DNA of 64,000 nt, taken from Rostratula benghalensis (Eukaryota; Chordata; Aves; Charadriiformes; Rostratulidae). The DNA lies in contig VXAI01000028.1 in NCBI GenBank assembly GCA_013399305.1, positions 4,909,676 to 4,973,675 on the forward strand. Direction: 5' to 3'. Made by a program: the position numbers and the translations under genes. How positions within the stretch are numbered: position 1 is the stretch's first letter; every line of letters begins with the position of its first letter. Under the pieces are notes generated by a model. The model did no database searches. It was not told the origin of the DNA and was given only the letters and a program-made list of their open reading frames with translations. Shown one piece after another: positions 27,201 to 37,600 of the stretch.

Positions 27201-30200
27201 CCTACCACCTCTGCTAGTCAGGCACAAGCAGCTGCACAGCAATTAGGTTTAGAGAATCAATCTGTTTGACATTGGTTTGGCAGTTTTCATTCTAGTGAGG
27301 TCAGGCAGATGATGGACCTGGCTTGATTCATCATGTGGCTGTGTGAACCCAGGACTGGTACTGGGGAGGTGGTGGGAAAGAGGTCTGGGTACAGGGTAGG
27401 TGGCATCATCCCTGTCAGCACCTTACAGCATTGGAAGAGACATGCATATATCAGATTGCTAATGAAGTATAATGCAGGTGGTGTGAGGAAATTACATACT
27501 ATATCTCCTGCATCCAGTAACATTGATTGTGGCTCTTCATTTTTGTAAAGCAGTGGGAGGGGAAGCAACTGCACTTGGTCAGAAACCACCACTGTAGTGA
27601 CACTGCAAAAGAAAAGGAGAGAATGTCTTTTCAGGCATGTTTTTTCTCCGGTGTTTTTTGTCTTTTTATTTGGTTAAAAATAATTGTTTTGAACTCTCCT
27701 GTCAGTTTTGCTGGGGGACACATCAGTGGATTGGTGACTGAATGAGGCCAGGGACAATGCAGAGAACAAAAATTGTGTCTGAAAGTCTTGGATGACTAAA
27801 ATCTGTTGTCAGATTATGTTTCCGAGGTAATAATAGCAAGATAAGAGGACAGAGAAACTGAACAGAACTCAGTAATGGATTACTTATGTAGGTGAATATT
27901 AGAGTAACTGGAGTTATGCTGAATGCTGGTAACAAACTTGTGTAATAACTTTATGCTTTTCTTGTCTAAAAAATTGCCAGAAAAAAACCCATCAGTTTTA
28001 GCTGACTCAAAATGCAGTATTTTCTACTTTAAACTTCATTACAATCACCGAATAAAAAACTCTACACGCACATATGCACTTTATAGTGAATTATCTTGAG
28101 AAAGAACAAACCCTATTTACATGTCCTGTATCCACAGAGACATAAAGCTACTTCTCTATAGGTGTGTGTCATTTAGTAGGCTTTATTCAGCACAACATAG
28201 CAAAGGGAACTGTGCACCTATCTATCCTCAGAAGATGTGCAGTTTCTGCTGGTGGGAAGGCACCTCACAAATACAGGAACATTAGCCATCTGTCCTGCAA
28301 TGCCATAATAATCAACATAGTTGAATTTAACTCATTCCCTGTTTTTCTTTTGAGTCAAATAGCAACAAATAGCAAACTTTTTTCAGCTGTTACACACAGC
28401 CCTGTTTCTTGCCTGTTACTAGACTCCGGTTACAATCTTTGCACTGACTGTTTACCTGACTCATTTCAGGGCTCCAAAGAGTGCAACAGCTGGGGAAAAA
28501 CACAAGATACTTCAGGCGAAGATTGCATGAAATGGGTTTCATCATTTATGGCAATGATGATTCTCCTGTTGTCCCCTTACTCCTTTATATGCCTGGTAAG
28601 ATAGGGTAAGTACTGGGAAAAAAAAAAGAAAAATAAAAGTTAGCAAAAGAAAAGCTATTTGAATTCATAGGTCATTCAGTATATGCTGTGAAAAATGTAT
28701 GTCTGGTAGATGCTTCACAAGGGAAATGCACGCTGTTAGGTGAATTCTTCATTTAGTTATATTGTATTTTAAATTTGCCCCTAGACTTACTTTTGAGCTG
28801 TTCCAGTATTTAGAATATTTTTAATTTCTCTTATCCTTTTTAAACTTGCTCTGGAATAATATTTTTGATACCATTTTTAATTTGGATATGGATCTTTCTA
28901 TTTGTAATCATTAAAAGAGATACATTGCCTTTGATGCATGACTTGTTTTGCATGGATGTTCTTCTACCCCATCTGATATTTGAATGGTCTTTGTATGTCT
29001 TATGACTCAGTACCTATCAAACAGCATCTGTGCACTGACTTGGACAGGCAGACCAGAAGTCAGTAGTGGTTTAAGGGTTGAGCTATAGGGAGTTTTTGCA
29101 AGTGGCTTAGGGTGGCTATGTGCTCTTGGTCTAGTCCATACCACACAAAAGGTTCCTAAACTGGCAGAGTAAGAGCAAAGAATCCATCACACTGCTTGTT
29201 TTATTCCTGTTAATGTGCAGGAACCCAGCTCTCGTACCTTCCAGAAGCTCAAATTCTTCCATGCTTAGAGGCTGTGAATGTCTTCGCATTTTGATTTGCA
29301 GTCAAAGCCTTTCATTGACAAAAATGATTCACGTCCATTCTACAGTGATCTCTCTGCCATCACACATCTAGTATTTGACAGCCACTTGGCTTCATGAGCT
29401 GTTAAGCAGTGAAGAATCTCATTCCTACTGGTAAAATTCTGGCTGTTGTTGAATTCAATGGGAGTATTACCATCCACTTCAATTGAAACAGGATTTTTAC
29501 CCATTGTTTTATTATACTTGAATGTTTTCTCTCTGTGGTCAGTTTATTTGGAGATAATTTACTTTTTTTTCTTCTTCTCTCCTTAGGGCTTTTGCAAGAC
29601 GCATGTTAGAAAAAAATATTGGGGTCGTTGTGGTTGGATTTCCAGCTACTCCTATCACAGAATCCAGGGCCCGGTTTTGTGTGTCAGCTGCACATACACG
29701 GGAGATGTTAGACACGGTAAGCACAGCAGATGTCCTGCTGAAATTAACTTCAGATGCAAAGGAGGTTGGGAGAAGCTGTGTGTCTGTTACTTTGAATCTC
29801 AATAATTCATTTTTACATTTGTTTTTCTGGCCTTGTCACTTGATCTTTAAAGGCATTTTAGCCTTATATATTTTATTTTTTAAAATAAATTATGGGACAG
29901 TTAACTTGTTATGTTCTTCTCTTTCTAATAGTGACCAAATCTGTCATCACTAATAAAGACCTACATGAAGAGCACAGCAAGACAAATGTTAAATGTTAGG
30001 TCAAAACTATCAGTGTAGGAAACCTGAAATGATATGGAAATAATTGAAAATCAAGTTTTCCCTACCCTTATTTTCATTCCATATTTTCACGTGTTTCTTG
30101 AATTGCAGAAGTATATGGGACAGCCTTGAGGGAACAGGTGGAAATTGTAAACAGTATTTGGAACTGTTTGAACCTAATGAAGTTTAATCCGTGCTGTCTG

Positions 30201-32116
30201 GCCTGTCTCAGTTCTGTATCTTTCTCTGATATCAGAAATACTGTTAAGAGTATGTTGAGATTTCCATCGTAAACCTCCGTTCCAACACAGTCAGAAATGT
30301 GTTTAAAATAAACTCTTTGAAATTTTCCACCTCCCTTTCTTGCTGAAGGTGTTTTTGGCCTGGCTTGATAAACATTCTTTCATTCTCAGAACAAGACAAC
30401 TTAAAGGAGGCTTAAAACAAAATTTCAGGCTTTCTTTTTCCTCTCCTTCTACAAGTATGATGGTCAAAGCAAAAAAAAATTGAGGGCATTTGAGTTAAAG
30501 ATGCCACTCCTTCATGCACCTGCTCTCTATTTGCATCTTGCGATTCATGTGGGGCTCACATGCCAGCGTAGACACCTCTTGAACATCCCTGAAAAATTTG
30601 CCATGCATGTGTGCAGCATAAAAATTCCTGCTGTTGATAAAGGTGCAATGGTTATTAACAAGGTATAATACCAAAAAGAGAATATTGCCTAGAACAGGGC
30701 ATATCTACCGCACTTCTGTTGGTCATTGTCAGCTTTTTGACTGTGTGGATTTTGGCCAATGTAACTAGTGATAGTATGAAGTTGATCTGAAGATTAATCC
30801 CTTGAGGTTGCTGCTTTGATTTTCTTTCCCCCCACCCCAGAAGTCAAGCCCATTACATTTTGGGTCATCGTTGCATGTTCACTTTCCGCTTGCAAGTTGG
30901 TGCTTCCTGGTACCATTGAAGGTCTGAAACGCTCCCCAGACATCATTCTGGAATGCGCTGTATCTTTGCCTTTGAAAGAGGGATCACTGCTGTAGTACTT
31001 GCGGCACTCTTTAAATGTCCTTATACAGTATGAGGGAATGGAAATGCCCTGAGTTTAATTACTTGCAGATGTAAAGTTTTTTAGGCCAAACACTTTGTGA
31101 GTATGCCTAAAAACAGGGTAACAACAGGTAACAAGCACAATGAAAACTTTTCCCTTCGGCAAAATTTGTTTTGAACCTCAGCCTGAAACTAAAAAGAGGA
31201 AAGACCCATGAGAGGGCAAGCTCCCAAGAATAACTTCCTTAATGACCTTGAAGCTATCTCTCTGCATAAACCATTACTAAATTACCTTCCTTTCTGTTCT
31301 TGAGCTCATTTTAGTGGCTTAACAGAAACAGGCTCAAAAAATCAAAATTGCTGCTTTCTTCTTTGAAGGCAAAAGTGTGTCTACTTTTGAATGTGGATCA
31401 GATGCTGCAAAACGCTGAGCTGCTTCTCCACAGTATAGAGTTCCCTGGCTACTTTTTGAATTTACAGAGACCTGAGGACACAGCTCAGCAAATTGCATCA
31501 CTATATTAATGCATTGTAAATTATGCCCGTGATATTAATACAAGAAGATAATGGAATGCACTAAAAATCTTAAACTATTCAGATTGTTTATAACAGCTCT
31601 GGTCAGCACAGTGGGCTGAGTTCCATCTGAAAAAATACAGTGGCAACTCCAGTTTTTGGGATCTGTAGGGAAAATTTGAAGTATTGCCTTACACATCCCT
31701 TTTGCACAAGCAAGGATAACATTTTTTCTAGATTATTATCTCCTTGTGCTTCTTTTCACCTGAACTCAATTAATATACTTACAAATGAACCATAGCCTAG
31801 TGAAAGAGTAAATTCCATTCTCGTAGATACCTCTATGACTGCGTTGATGTTCACTACACTTTTGAAAGCAAAATCTGCCCATTTGCCCTTTGAACTTTCT
31901 TTAATTGATGCTTTTATGACCTACTTGTTCTGCTGTAAAGTAGAGGCTAATAGAACTTAATTTCTTTTCCAAGAGAATTGACACACTATAATGGTCTTAC
32001 AGGTTCTGAATGCTCTGGATGAACTGGGTGATTTTCTACATTTGAAATATTCCCGATATTCCAAGTCATCTCATCCCGAACTGTATGAAGAAACTAGGCT
32101 TGAACTTGAAGACTAA
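6152..32116 (+). CDS. SPTLC3: SPTLC3 gene, 3' half: spliced coding sequence of six exons
   Basis: Join of 6152-6257, 13401-13620, 15754-15880, 28470-28605, 29587-29716 and 32003-32116 (833 nt, about 277 residues, no internal stop; all splice phases agree). The product is a catalytic subunit of serine palmitoyltransferase, a PLP-dependent alpha-oxoamine synthase of the ER membrane. With SPTLC1 it condenses L-serine with an acyl-CoA to 3-ketosphinganine, the first step of sphingolipid synthesis; SPTLC3 is known for widening acyl-CoA choice. The sequence shows the DEAH motif, the lysine motif [18 protein letters not shown] and the C-terminal domain. The ending [14 protein letters not shown] and the junction [12 protein letters not shown] fit SPTLC3; SPTLC2, as I recall it, has GTSLGKECVQQL and ends differently. 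Human SPTLC3 is about 552 residues, so roughly half is here; the N-terminal exons lie beyond the left edge. Intron lengths are 7143, 2133, 12589, 981 and 2286 bp. Confidence 0.95.
6258..13400 (+). other. SPTLC3: SPTLC3 intron, 7.1 kb
   Basis: Bounded by gtatgt and ctgcag. It contains a purine-rich stretch near 7100-7270, the assembly gap at 8770-8781, and an unrecognised 190-codon open frame at 11699-12268 that I do not accept as a gene. I recognise no transposon and no other exon. Confidence 0.75.
8770..8781. other. Assembly gap (12 N)
   Basis: Twelve consecutive N bases inside an intron. The true gap length is unknown. Confidence 0.99.
13401..13620 (+). CDS. SPTLC3: SPTLC3 exon with PLP-binding lysine
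   Basis: After one base that completes Ser, 73 codons read [20 protein letters not shown], then [20 protein letters not shown], then [20 protein letters not shown] and [13 protein letters not shown]. This is the catalytic heart of the alpha-oxoamine synthase fold. The DEAH aspartate (codon 13474-13476) is expected to contact the pyridine nitrogen of PLP, and the GTFTKS lysine (codon 13579-13581) forms the Schiff base. Both residues are intact. The acceptor is ctctccatctgcag, and the donor after AAG is gtaaaa, weaker than the consensus gtaagt. The exon ends in phase 0. Confidence 0.97.
13621..15753 (+). other. SPTLC3: SPTLC3 intron, 2.1 kb
   Basis: Bounded by gtaaaa and the acceptor ending gtgtaag. 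I see no further exon, repeat or RNA gene in it. Confidence 0.8.
15754..15880 (+). CDS. SPTLC3: SPTLC3 exon: [14 protein letters not shown] segment
   Basis: The frame reads [20 protein letters not shown], then [20 protein letters not shown] and TQ plus one base of Gly. This is the conserved region right after the lysine loop in SPTLC2/3 proteins. The acceptor is ttgcttgtgtaag and the donor is CAAG|gtaagc. The open frame runs on into both flanking introns, but homology and splice sites set these limits. The final G joins GG of the exon at 28470, giving [12 protein letters not shown] across a 12.6-kb intron; this junction is one of the features that favour SPTLC3 over SPTLC2. Confidence 0.96.
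23107..23134. repeat. 28-bp near-perfect inverted repeat
   Basis: Arms ctaaataagtcctt and aagggcttatttag are reverse complements except for one position, with no spacer. Short flanks (gctg before, cagc after) could extend the stem with a bulge. Function unknown. Confidence 0.7.
24259..24310. repeat. 52-bp hairpin with AT-rich 11-bp arms
   Basis: Left arm catattaattt and right arm aaattaatatg are reverse complements. The loop contains its own short self-complementary stretch (gccttctaaaggc). It could be a relic of a palindromic transposon or chance; no terminal duplication is evident. Confidence 0.55.
28470..28605 (+). CDS. SPTLC3: SPTLC3 exon: [14 protein letters not shown] segment
   Basis: The exon starts with GG, completing Gly from the previous exon, then reads [40 protein letters not shown] and PGKI, ending in GG of the next split Gly. 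It covers the start of the C-terminal domain; MGFIIYGN and SPVVPL are conserved in SPTLC2/3. The acceptor is gactcatttcag and the donor gtaagt matches the consensus perfectly. The length of 136 nt agrees with the phases on both sides. Confidence 0.96.
28606..29586 (+). other. SPTLC3: SPTLC3 intron, 1.0 kb
   Basis: Bounded by gtaagt and ccttag. It contains an A-rich run just after the donor (28619-28640) and an old palindromic repeat at 29430-29502, listed separately. Confidence 0.85.
29430..29502. repeat. Palindromic (foldback) repeat copy A, 73 bp
   Basis: Left half ggtaaaattctggctgttg, middle tcaatgggag, right half ending acaggatttttaccc. The ends are approximate reverse complements. It aligns along its whole length with the copies at 34558 and 60331. 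I recognise the consensus (gaaatcctggc...gacttcaatggg...gccaggatttc) as common in bird, turtle and crocodilian DNA, but cannot give it a Repbase name. Confidence 0.65.
29587..29716 (+). CDS. SPTLC3: SPTLC3 exon: [11 protein letters not shown] segment
   Basis: After one base completing Gly, 43 codons read [20 protein letters not shown], then [20 protein letters not shown] and LDT. The core [11 protein letters not shown]...ESRARFC.SAAHT is among the most conserved C-terminal motifs of serine palmitoyltransferase catalytic subunits. The acceptor follows a strong pyrimidine tract (tcttcttctctccttag) and the donor is ACG|gtaagc. It ends in phase 0, in register with the terminal exon. Confidence 0.96.
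29717..32002 (+). other. SPTLC3: SPTLC3 last intron, 2.3 kb
   Basis: Bounded by gtaagc and cttacag. I see no repeat, RNA gene or additional exon in it. Confidence 0.8.
32003..32116 (+). CDS. SPTLC3: SPTLC3 terminal coding exon and stop
   Basis: The frame reads [20 protein letters not shown], then [17 protein letters not shown] and TAA. The acceptor is atggtcttacag. The tail with its acidic end resembles the mammalian SPTLC3 C-terminus as I remember it (PELY-ET--ELED) and differs from the SPTLC2 ending. It is therefore the best single discriminator between the paralogues in this window. Confidence 0.95.
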   Translation, partial: VLNALDELGDFLHLKYSRYSKSSHPELYEETRLELED

Positions 32117-32480
32117 GTTTTCCACACATGAAGAGAACATTATAATGCTATGAAAGGGGAGAAAACCCGAAAACTAAAAAATAAGAATGCATTTCTTCCC
32201 TTCTAAGGACAATTTTTGTTTCTCAGTTAATTGAAAGGAGGGGAAGCTCAGGTGTTGCATTTTATTGTATCAAATTTCTGTATTCAAGAGACTGAAATAT
32301 TGATACAGGTTTGCCTCCCCAGGAGATATGTCCTTCTTACGGTATTTTTGATGCAGAATGGATGCATCCATTGATCGAGTTCCTAATGTACAGCTTTTGT
32401 TATGGCCCCTTTTTATGAAGAGGCTTCAGATAGTCTTAATTGTGACTGAAATAATAAAGTTTAAAAACTGAATGTATTCC
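32117..32480 (+). other. SPTLC3: SPTLC3 3' untranslated region (proximal form)
   Basis: Non-coding sequence directly after the stop codon, leading to an AATAAA signal at 32453-32458. Cleavage would be expected about 15 to 25 bases later, in the stretch ending near 32480, followed by T/G-containing sequence. The exact end is inferred. A longer form using the second AATAAA at 32896-32901 is possible. Confidence 0.6.
32453..32458 (+). promoter_or_regulatory. Polyadenylation signal AATAAA
   Basis: First canonical AATAAA downstream of the SPTLC3 stop, 337 bases after it. Position and orientation fit the main poly(A) site. Confidence 0.6.
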
Positions 32481-32895
32481 AGTGTAATATGGTAACATAA
32501 CTCAGCTTCATCAGAAAGATTGACTTTTATCTGTTTAAGAGCGTTGGTGTGGACTGCTACAGAGGAATGAACGAAAGTAACCTCTTTAAGTTGCCCTATC
32601 ATGCGTTTCTTCAAGGACAGAAAATGTTTGAAGGTGGTTAATGCTGAGAACAAGAAAAGTAGCTTGGTCGGATCATATATTTCTGACAGCAGATTATGAG
32701 AAAGGGAAAATGCCTCCTCCCCTCCACAGATCCATTCTCAGCCACTTAAATACACTATAAGCTGTGTAATGTACAAAAATTTGGGCTTAGACATAAATAG
32801 AAATGCTTTTCTGCTAACACATTTGACCTACAGCCTTTCACATCTTATCACAACGTAAGTTCTTCAGCAGACTTGTTCCCTTTTCATGTAGCAGT

Positions 32896-32901
32896 AATAA
32901 A
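32896..32901 (+). promoter_or_regulatory. Possible distal polyadenylation signal AATAAA
   Basis: A second canonical hexamer, 780 bases after the stop, in AT-rich sequence. Such hexamers occur by chance in AT-rich DNA, so this is only a candidate for a longer 3' UTR. Confidence 0.25.
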
Positions 32902-33461
32902 TAATTTTAATAACCATTTAACTTTCCCGTAAAAACCTTGATCAAAACAGTCAGATACTTGCAGTTCACAAACTGCAGATGACATTTATAGGCCCATTCC
33001 TAAGTTTCTTGAACTACTTATGGGCTTAATAAATTCACTAACAAGTACATAATGCTGAAGCTGTTAGTTATACAGAATGTGAAGTTCAAGATACCATGAG
33101 CACTTGTGCCACCTGTTAAATTGAAAACTCCGCTGTTTCTAAATGGGCTAAAGTCATCCACTTAATAGCTCTTCTTGAAATATTCTTGTCTGGTTTGTGC
33201 ATGGCAGGGGTTATTTTACTTGTCTAATTGCAGACTTTTTTGAGTGGTTTGTTTTTCAAATAATTGATTAGGTCATCTAAGGGGGATGACATCCTTGTCC
33301 ACTTTGCCCCTGCCTGCAGAACAAATGCCCAAAGAAACTTGAAGGAATTGTTACAGCCAGCAGTTTCCCTGTGATGCCTGCAGCAGCATTATTGTCAGGC
33401 TTACGTGGGCTGAGTTGTTTGAAGGAGACTGGAGGCTTTTTCCCTTTTTTGCAGCATTGAA

Positions 33462-33518
33462 AAGTGGTTCTGCAGCTTTAAGAATGAACTCCAAACCATT
33501 CCACGCTATCAAATGTCA
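33462..33518. repeat. Diverged duplicate pair, copy 1 (57 bp)
   Basis: Begins agtggttctgcagctttaag and ends ctatcaaatgtca. It aligns without gaps with 33787-33843, with many matches including agtggt, ctttaagaat, cattcca and atatcaaatgtca-like blocks. Nature unknown: an old dispersed repeat or a duplicated regulatory element. Confidence 0.55.
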
Positions 33519-33786
33519 TTGTAAACACATCAGATGAGAGATGTTTAGCTTTCTGTTGCACAGATGTACCACACTTTCATGTTCTCTTGAAAGCTGTGGT
33601 GTAAACTTAACCCACAGCTGCAATATTAGATTTAAGAACAGAACAATTAAATCGCGGAGTACCAATTACACTATATTACTCCCTGCTTGTTAAAGCAGGT
33701 TTCAGGATATAACAAGGCTGATTGGTTATGAGGGCCCATTTTTTGTTGGATTTTTGTTGTTGTCGTTGTGCAAGTTAATAAAAATC

Positions 33787-33843
33787 CAGTGGTGCTATAA
33801 CTTTAAGAATTGATTACAACGCATTCCATAATATCAAATGTCA
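33787..33843. repeat. Diverged duplicate pair, copy 2 (57 bp)
   Basis: Begins agtggtgctataactttaag and ends atatcaaatgtca. Same orientation as 33462-33518; the two starts are 325 bp apart. Confidence 0.55.
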
Positions 33844-34557
33844 GCTTTAGGAAACGTGTATCAAGGGCTGGGGGAGGACTAAATGGTGTCATATGATTCT
33901 TCACTTCAGTAGTGGATGGAGCTGGAAAACACTGCAGAGGTTCAATGGAGCCATGTTTGTGGATAGGAGCAAACTCACTGTAGAGATACTAAAATGCTCA
34001 AACACAGGACAAGGGAGTTAGGAAACGCAAGCTTTGTCTTTGAGTAACCTGGCAATTTGTGATGTAAAGCTTTTTTACGTGCAGGGTGAGTGCACTTACT
34101 GTGAAGGAGATGGGCTGAGGAAGTTCTGCAACCTGTTCCGTGAGGAAAAGTACCGAATTTGATATATTACATTTTGATCTTGATTGCTGAACATCTGCGG
34201 CCAGATCCTCAGTTGACTTCTGACCTTCCATCTTGGGGTATACGGCCCTAGTTTATATTCCAGCAAACATTATTACATGTGCTGTTGCAGGCAGCACGCT
34301 ATTTCCCTCAAAGAGAGGCCTGAGATTGATTAAGCTACAGAATGATCACTTTTTGTACCCCTATAGGGGAATGTTTTCTGTCTGAAGCCGAATTCCTCCT
34401 GCCCTCAGAACATTACTCTCTCTCATATTAAGGAGACAGGACAGCTATTTTTCAGAGACTGTCAGTTGATTTATTATATGCTCTTTTCTGATTTCTTCCA
34501 TCCCTTACACATTAGAGAAAGTACAGGCTGACTGTCCCTGGGCTTGGGGAACATTTA

Positions 34558-34626
34558 GGGAGAAATCCCTGCTCCACTGGTGCAATAATAAAACTCCCAG
34601 GAACTTCAGAGTTTTAGATTTTCCCC
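34558..34626. repeat. Palindromic (foldback) repeat copy B, 69 bp
   Basis: Starts gggagaaatccctgctccac, has aaactccca in the middle and ends acttcag...gattttcccc. It is more diverged than the copy at 60331, but the order and spacing of the shared blocks are kept. Confidence 0.5.
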
Positions 34627-37600
34627 ATGAGGCTTAGTTATGGTCTGGCGCTGACTTTTCCTTCAGCACAATTTCAGTGGAGTTTTTCCAGATTTACATC
34701 AATTTTAATAGATTTAGAGTTGATCAGCACTTGGAGACTATTTTAGCTAGCTTAAAAAAACTGATGGAGGACTTATTAGGGAATTAGCACATCTAGCATA
34801 AGGATCACATATTTCCTAGAATATACTCCATCTTCAGGCATGCATGTTCTTGGGAGATACAGTTTTCTGTAATTGTTTTAGAAGGTTTTGAAGAACTGAC
34901 TTCAATAAATAAAAATTGCTCAAGCTGTCTTATTTTAAGCCAATGGAAATCTAAGTATGAATACACTAACTTTATGGTGGCAAGCTGCAAATCTAGCATC
35001 TTGTTATCTTGCATAAAATTTTGATTGACCCTCATGCTATGGGAAGACTCAAAGAACTGTCTGTTTGACAGAGTATCTGAATTGTTTGCCCTTTCCTTGT
35101 ACCTTTATTCCACCTCATCTTTTAGAAAGCCTTCATTTCCTGAGCTTATCTAACTTGTCAAGGTGGTTCCCCACCCACTTCTCCTGCCTCTTATTGTTCT
35201 CTCTGTTCTTCTGGTTTCTGTCCTTGGGGTCTAGGGAAAAGCACACTGGCAGCTGCAGAGGACTTGACGTGTAACAGTTGGCTTTTTAGGCATTGCATCA
35301 CTGCCTGCTTTTCCTGGTATCCTCATCAGCTCCTGCAGACTTTAATCTTTCCTTTTCAAATAAAAAATTCCTACTGATGGTGCTAAATTTCTAAGCTGAA
35401 CCAAATCTGAACTGCCCAAGCTGTTGAAGCAAGAATGGGCTTGATCTATCACTCTTGCAAGTGTAGATCAGGTTAAATCTTGCTTTGAAGTCAATACTCT
35501 TGGTTTAAAACTAGTGCAACTATGAGAGCAACCTGTCAGTGTGAGCTGAGCTGCCTGCATTTCTTTCAGAGGGGTTTGAATGCTGATGTCTCTGGACCAT
35601 TCCACAGCTGCTGCACTTCACAGGGGACCAAGGTGTGGGAATGCATTTGTTTAAGGTAGAATTTCAATTGTCTTTTCTTTTTTTTTTTCCCCTCCAAAAT
35701 GTGGTTGAATGTACATCACATATTTCTCTGTCCTGCTGAGGCAGGGAACAAAATAGTGATGTAAGAAAAGTTATCTACAGTAAAGGAGTGTTTATGTACT
35801 TTCTAGCCTTCTTAGAAATCCAACAGGGATTCTCTAATATATGGTCTGCCTTTTATTTATGCAAAAAGTTTAATTGTTCTTCAAATTAAAACACAGATCA
35901 GGATCAAATTTTAAAGAAACCACACCAGCAGCTGAGAAATGGCAGATGTCATTCCAATATTGACCTTTGAACATTAGAGCCTCCATCTGCCTTCAAAATA
36001 TGTATCTAGTTGTTTCCCTTATTATTCACACATCCAGTGGTGTTTGTGCTTACTGCAGACCAGGATAATGAAAATCTCACTTCATCCATTAGTGAGACGG
36101 AGTTTTAGTCTTGTCAGGATGGTCCCAAAACTACCACCCAAGTGATCACACAAAATAATAATTCAGCACCATCAGAACAGGAGGCCGGGGCCTGAAACAG
36201 ACTGGTTGCTCAGCAGTTACCTAAGAGGTGAATGTGTTTATTTTCATATATATAGTCAGTAACATACTGACAAGTGATGTAAGTGAGCAGTGATAAATCC
36301 ATTTATATAGCATGCTAATCAAATGAAAAGGGTAATGTAGAGATACAGATTAGATCCAGTAGTGTACAAAGAATTTTTTTGTACAAGTGTAATAGGAGTT
36401 ACTAGGCCTTTTTAACCAGCTAGGTGAAAATCTTGGTCTTTAATAGCAAAAATAGTGACTGTGAAGCAGGCAAAGAGAGATACTGCACCCTATGTGTTAC
36501 TCCACAGTTTGTTTATGAAGAGAAGGCAGGGTAGACAGGGTGACAGAGCAGATGTCCCTGATACTTTACGTTTCATAGATCCTTTTTGGAGAGTCACTTC
36601 TGCTAGATGCTGTGCCAAGGCCAAGGGTGTTAATTGTTATTAATATACCTGAGTTCAGCAGCTTGTGCTGCATGACTAACTACGCTTGCAGTAATGCAAA
36701 CACAGTAATAGCCACCATCTATAGAGAATAGTGCTGATACTGAAAATTGTTCAGAGATCATTCTAATGACAGCAAGGCAGAGCATCGTTGATGATTGTGA
36801 TGTCCTCATTGGGCGTCATTGCTGGGATGCCACTACTGGGAGTGGCTGTGGTACTGTGGTACGGCCTTGCTGCTCTGCCAGGTATAAGTGATGTGGCTCC
36901 AGGACAGGCAGGACAGGCCTATCCTCTTCTTTGCAGATACAGAAGCACCTGACCTATAGGTCAGTCCAGCAGATGAGTGTCTTTCTGGGAAATCAGCTCA
37001 ACCAGAAGGTGTAGCCATGAAAGTAGGACACTGTAGGAAGTCTGGAAAATCAGTTCTCACTAGTAAGTCAAGCACTTAGAGTAACAGAGTGAGAAATTTT
37101 GCTATGTGTGATGTTGTCCCTCAAACCAGGACAGATGTGAAGCAATGGTGCCAGATGTGATGGGTGAAACTTGCTTTTCTGTCATCCCCATTGAAATTGG
37201 CTCAAAGAATTTTCTGTGAACATGAGCTGTATCCTGTGAAGGTATAGGGCCAAGGTGCGTGTATGTATCTTCCGGTTCCTGAAGCACAGAACTGATCTCT
37301 CATGCCATGAAGTATGAAATACCATCCAATGTTAGTTGCTCTTATCTTCAGTATCTCCATTTTCACTCCCAGCACAGTAAGCAGCAAGTCTATTTTAGCA
37401 GTTCGACCACAGAATACAGCAGACAGCTAAGCTTTTTGAGTCCCGGTATGGCCCTATATGGTCCATCGCACTGCAATGGGTAAATATTTCTTGGCACAGG
37501 CTGGCTTTTGCTCTGCTGCAGATAGCCTCTTGTTTGAAGTGGGTTCCTCATGTGTTGACCTCTCCAGCATCTGTTCTGGAATAGCAGAGAAGTGATGAAA

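Larger units (their letters stand above)
15881..28469 (+). other. SPTLC3: SPTLC3 intron, 12.6 kb (largest here)
   Basis: Bounded by gtaagc and ttcag. The flanking exons join in phase to give the expected SPTLC3 junction, so no coding exon is missing. Contents seen are hairpins at 23107-23134 and 24259-24310 and a short (CCCA)n tract near 25413-25432. I find no intact transposable element or open frame with recognisable homology. Confidence 0.75.

Noticed and set aside
29603..29953. Open frame starting [17 protein letters not shown] as an independent protein
   Set aside because: The start Met is internal to the SPTLC3 exon and the frame reads past the donor at 29717 into intron.
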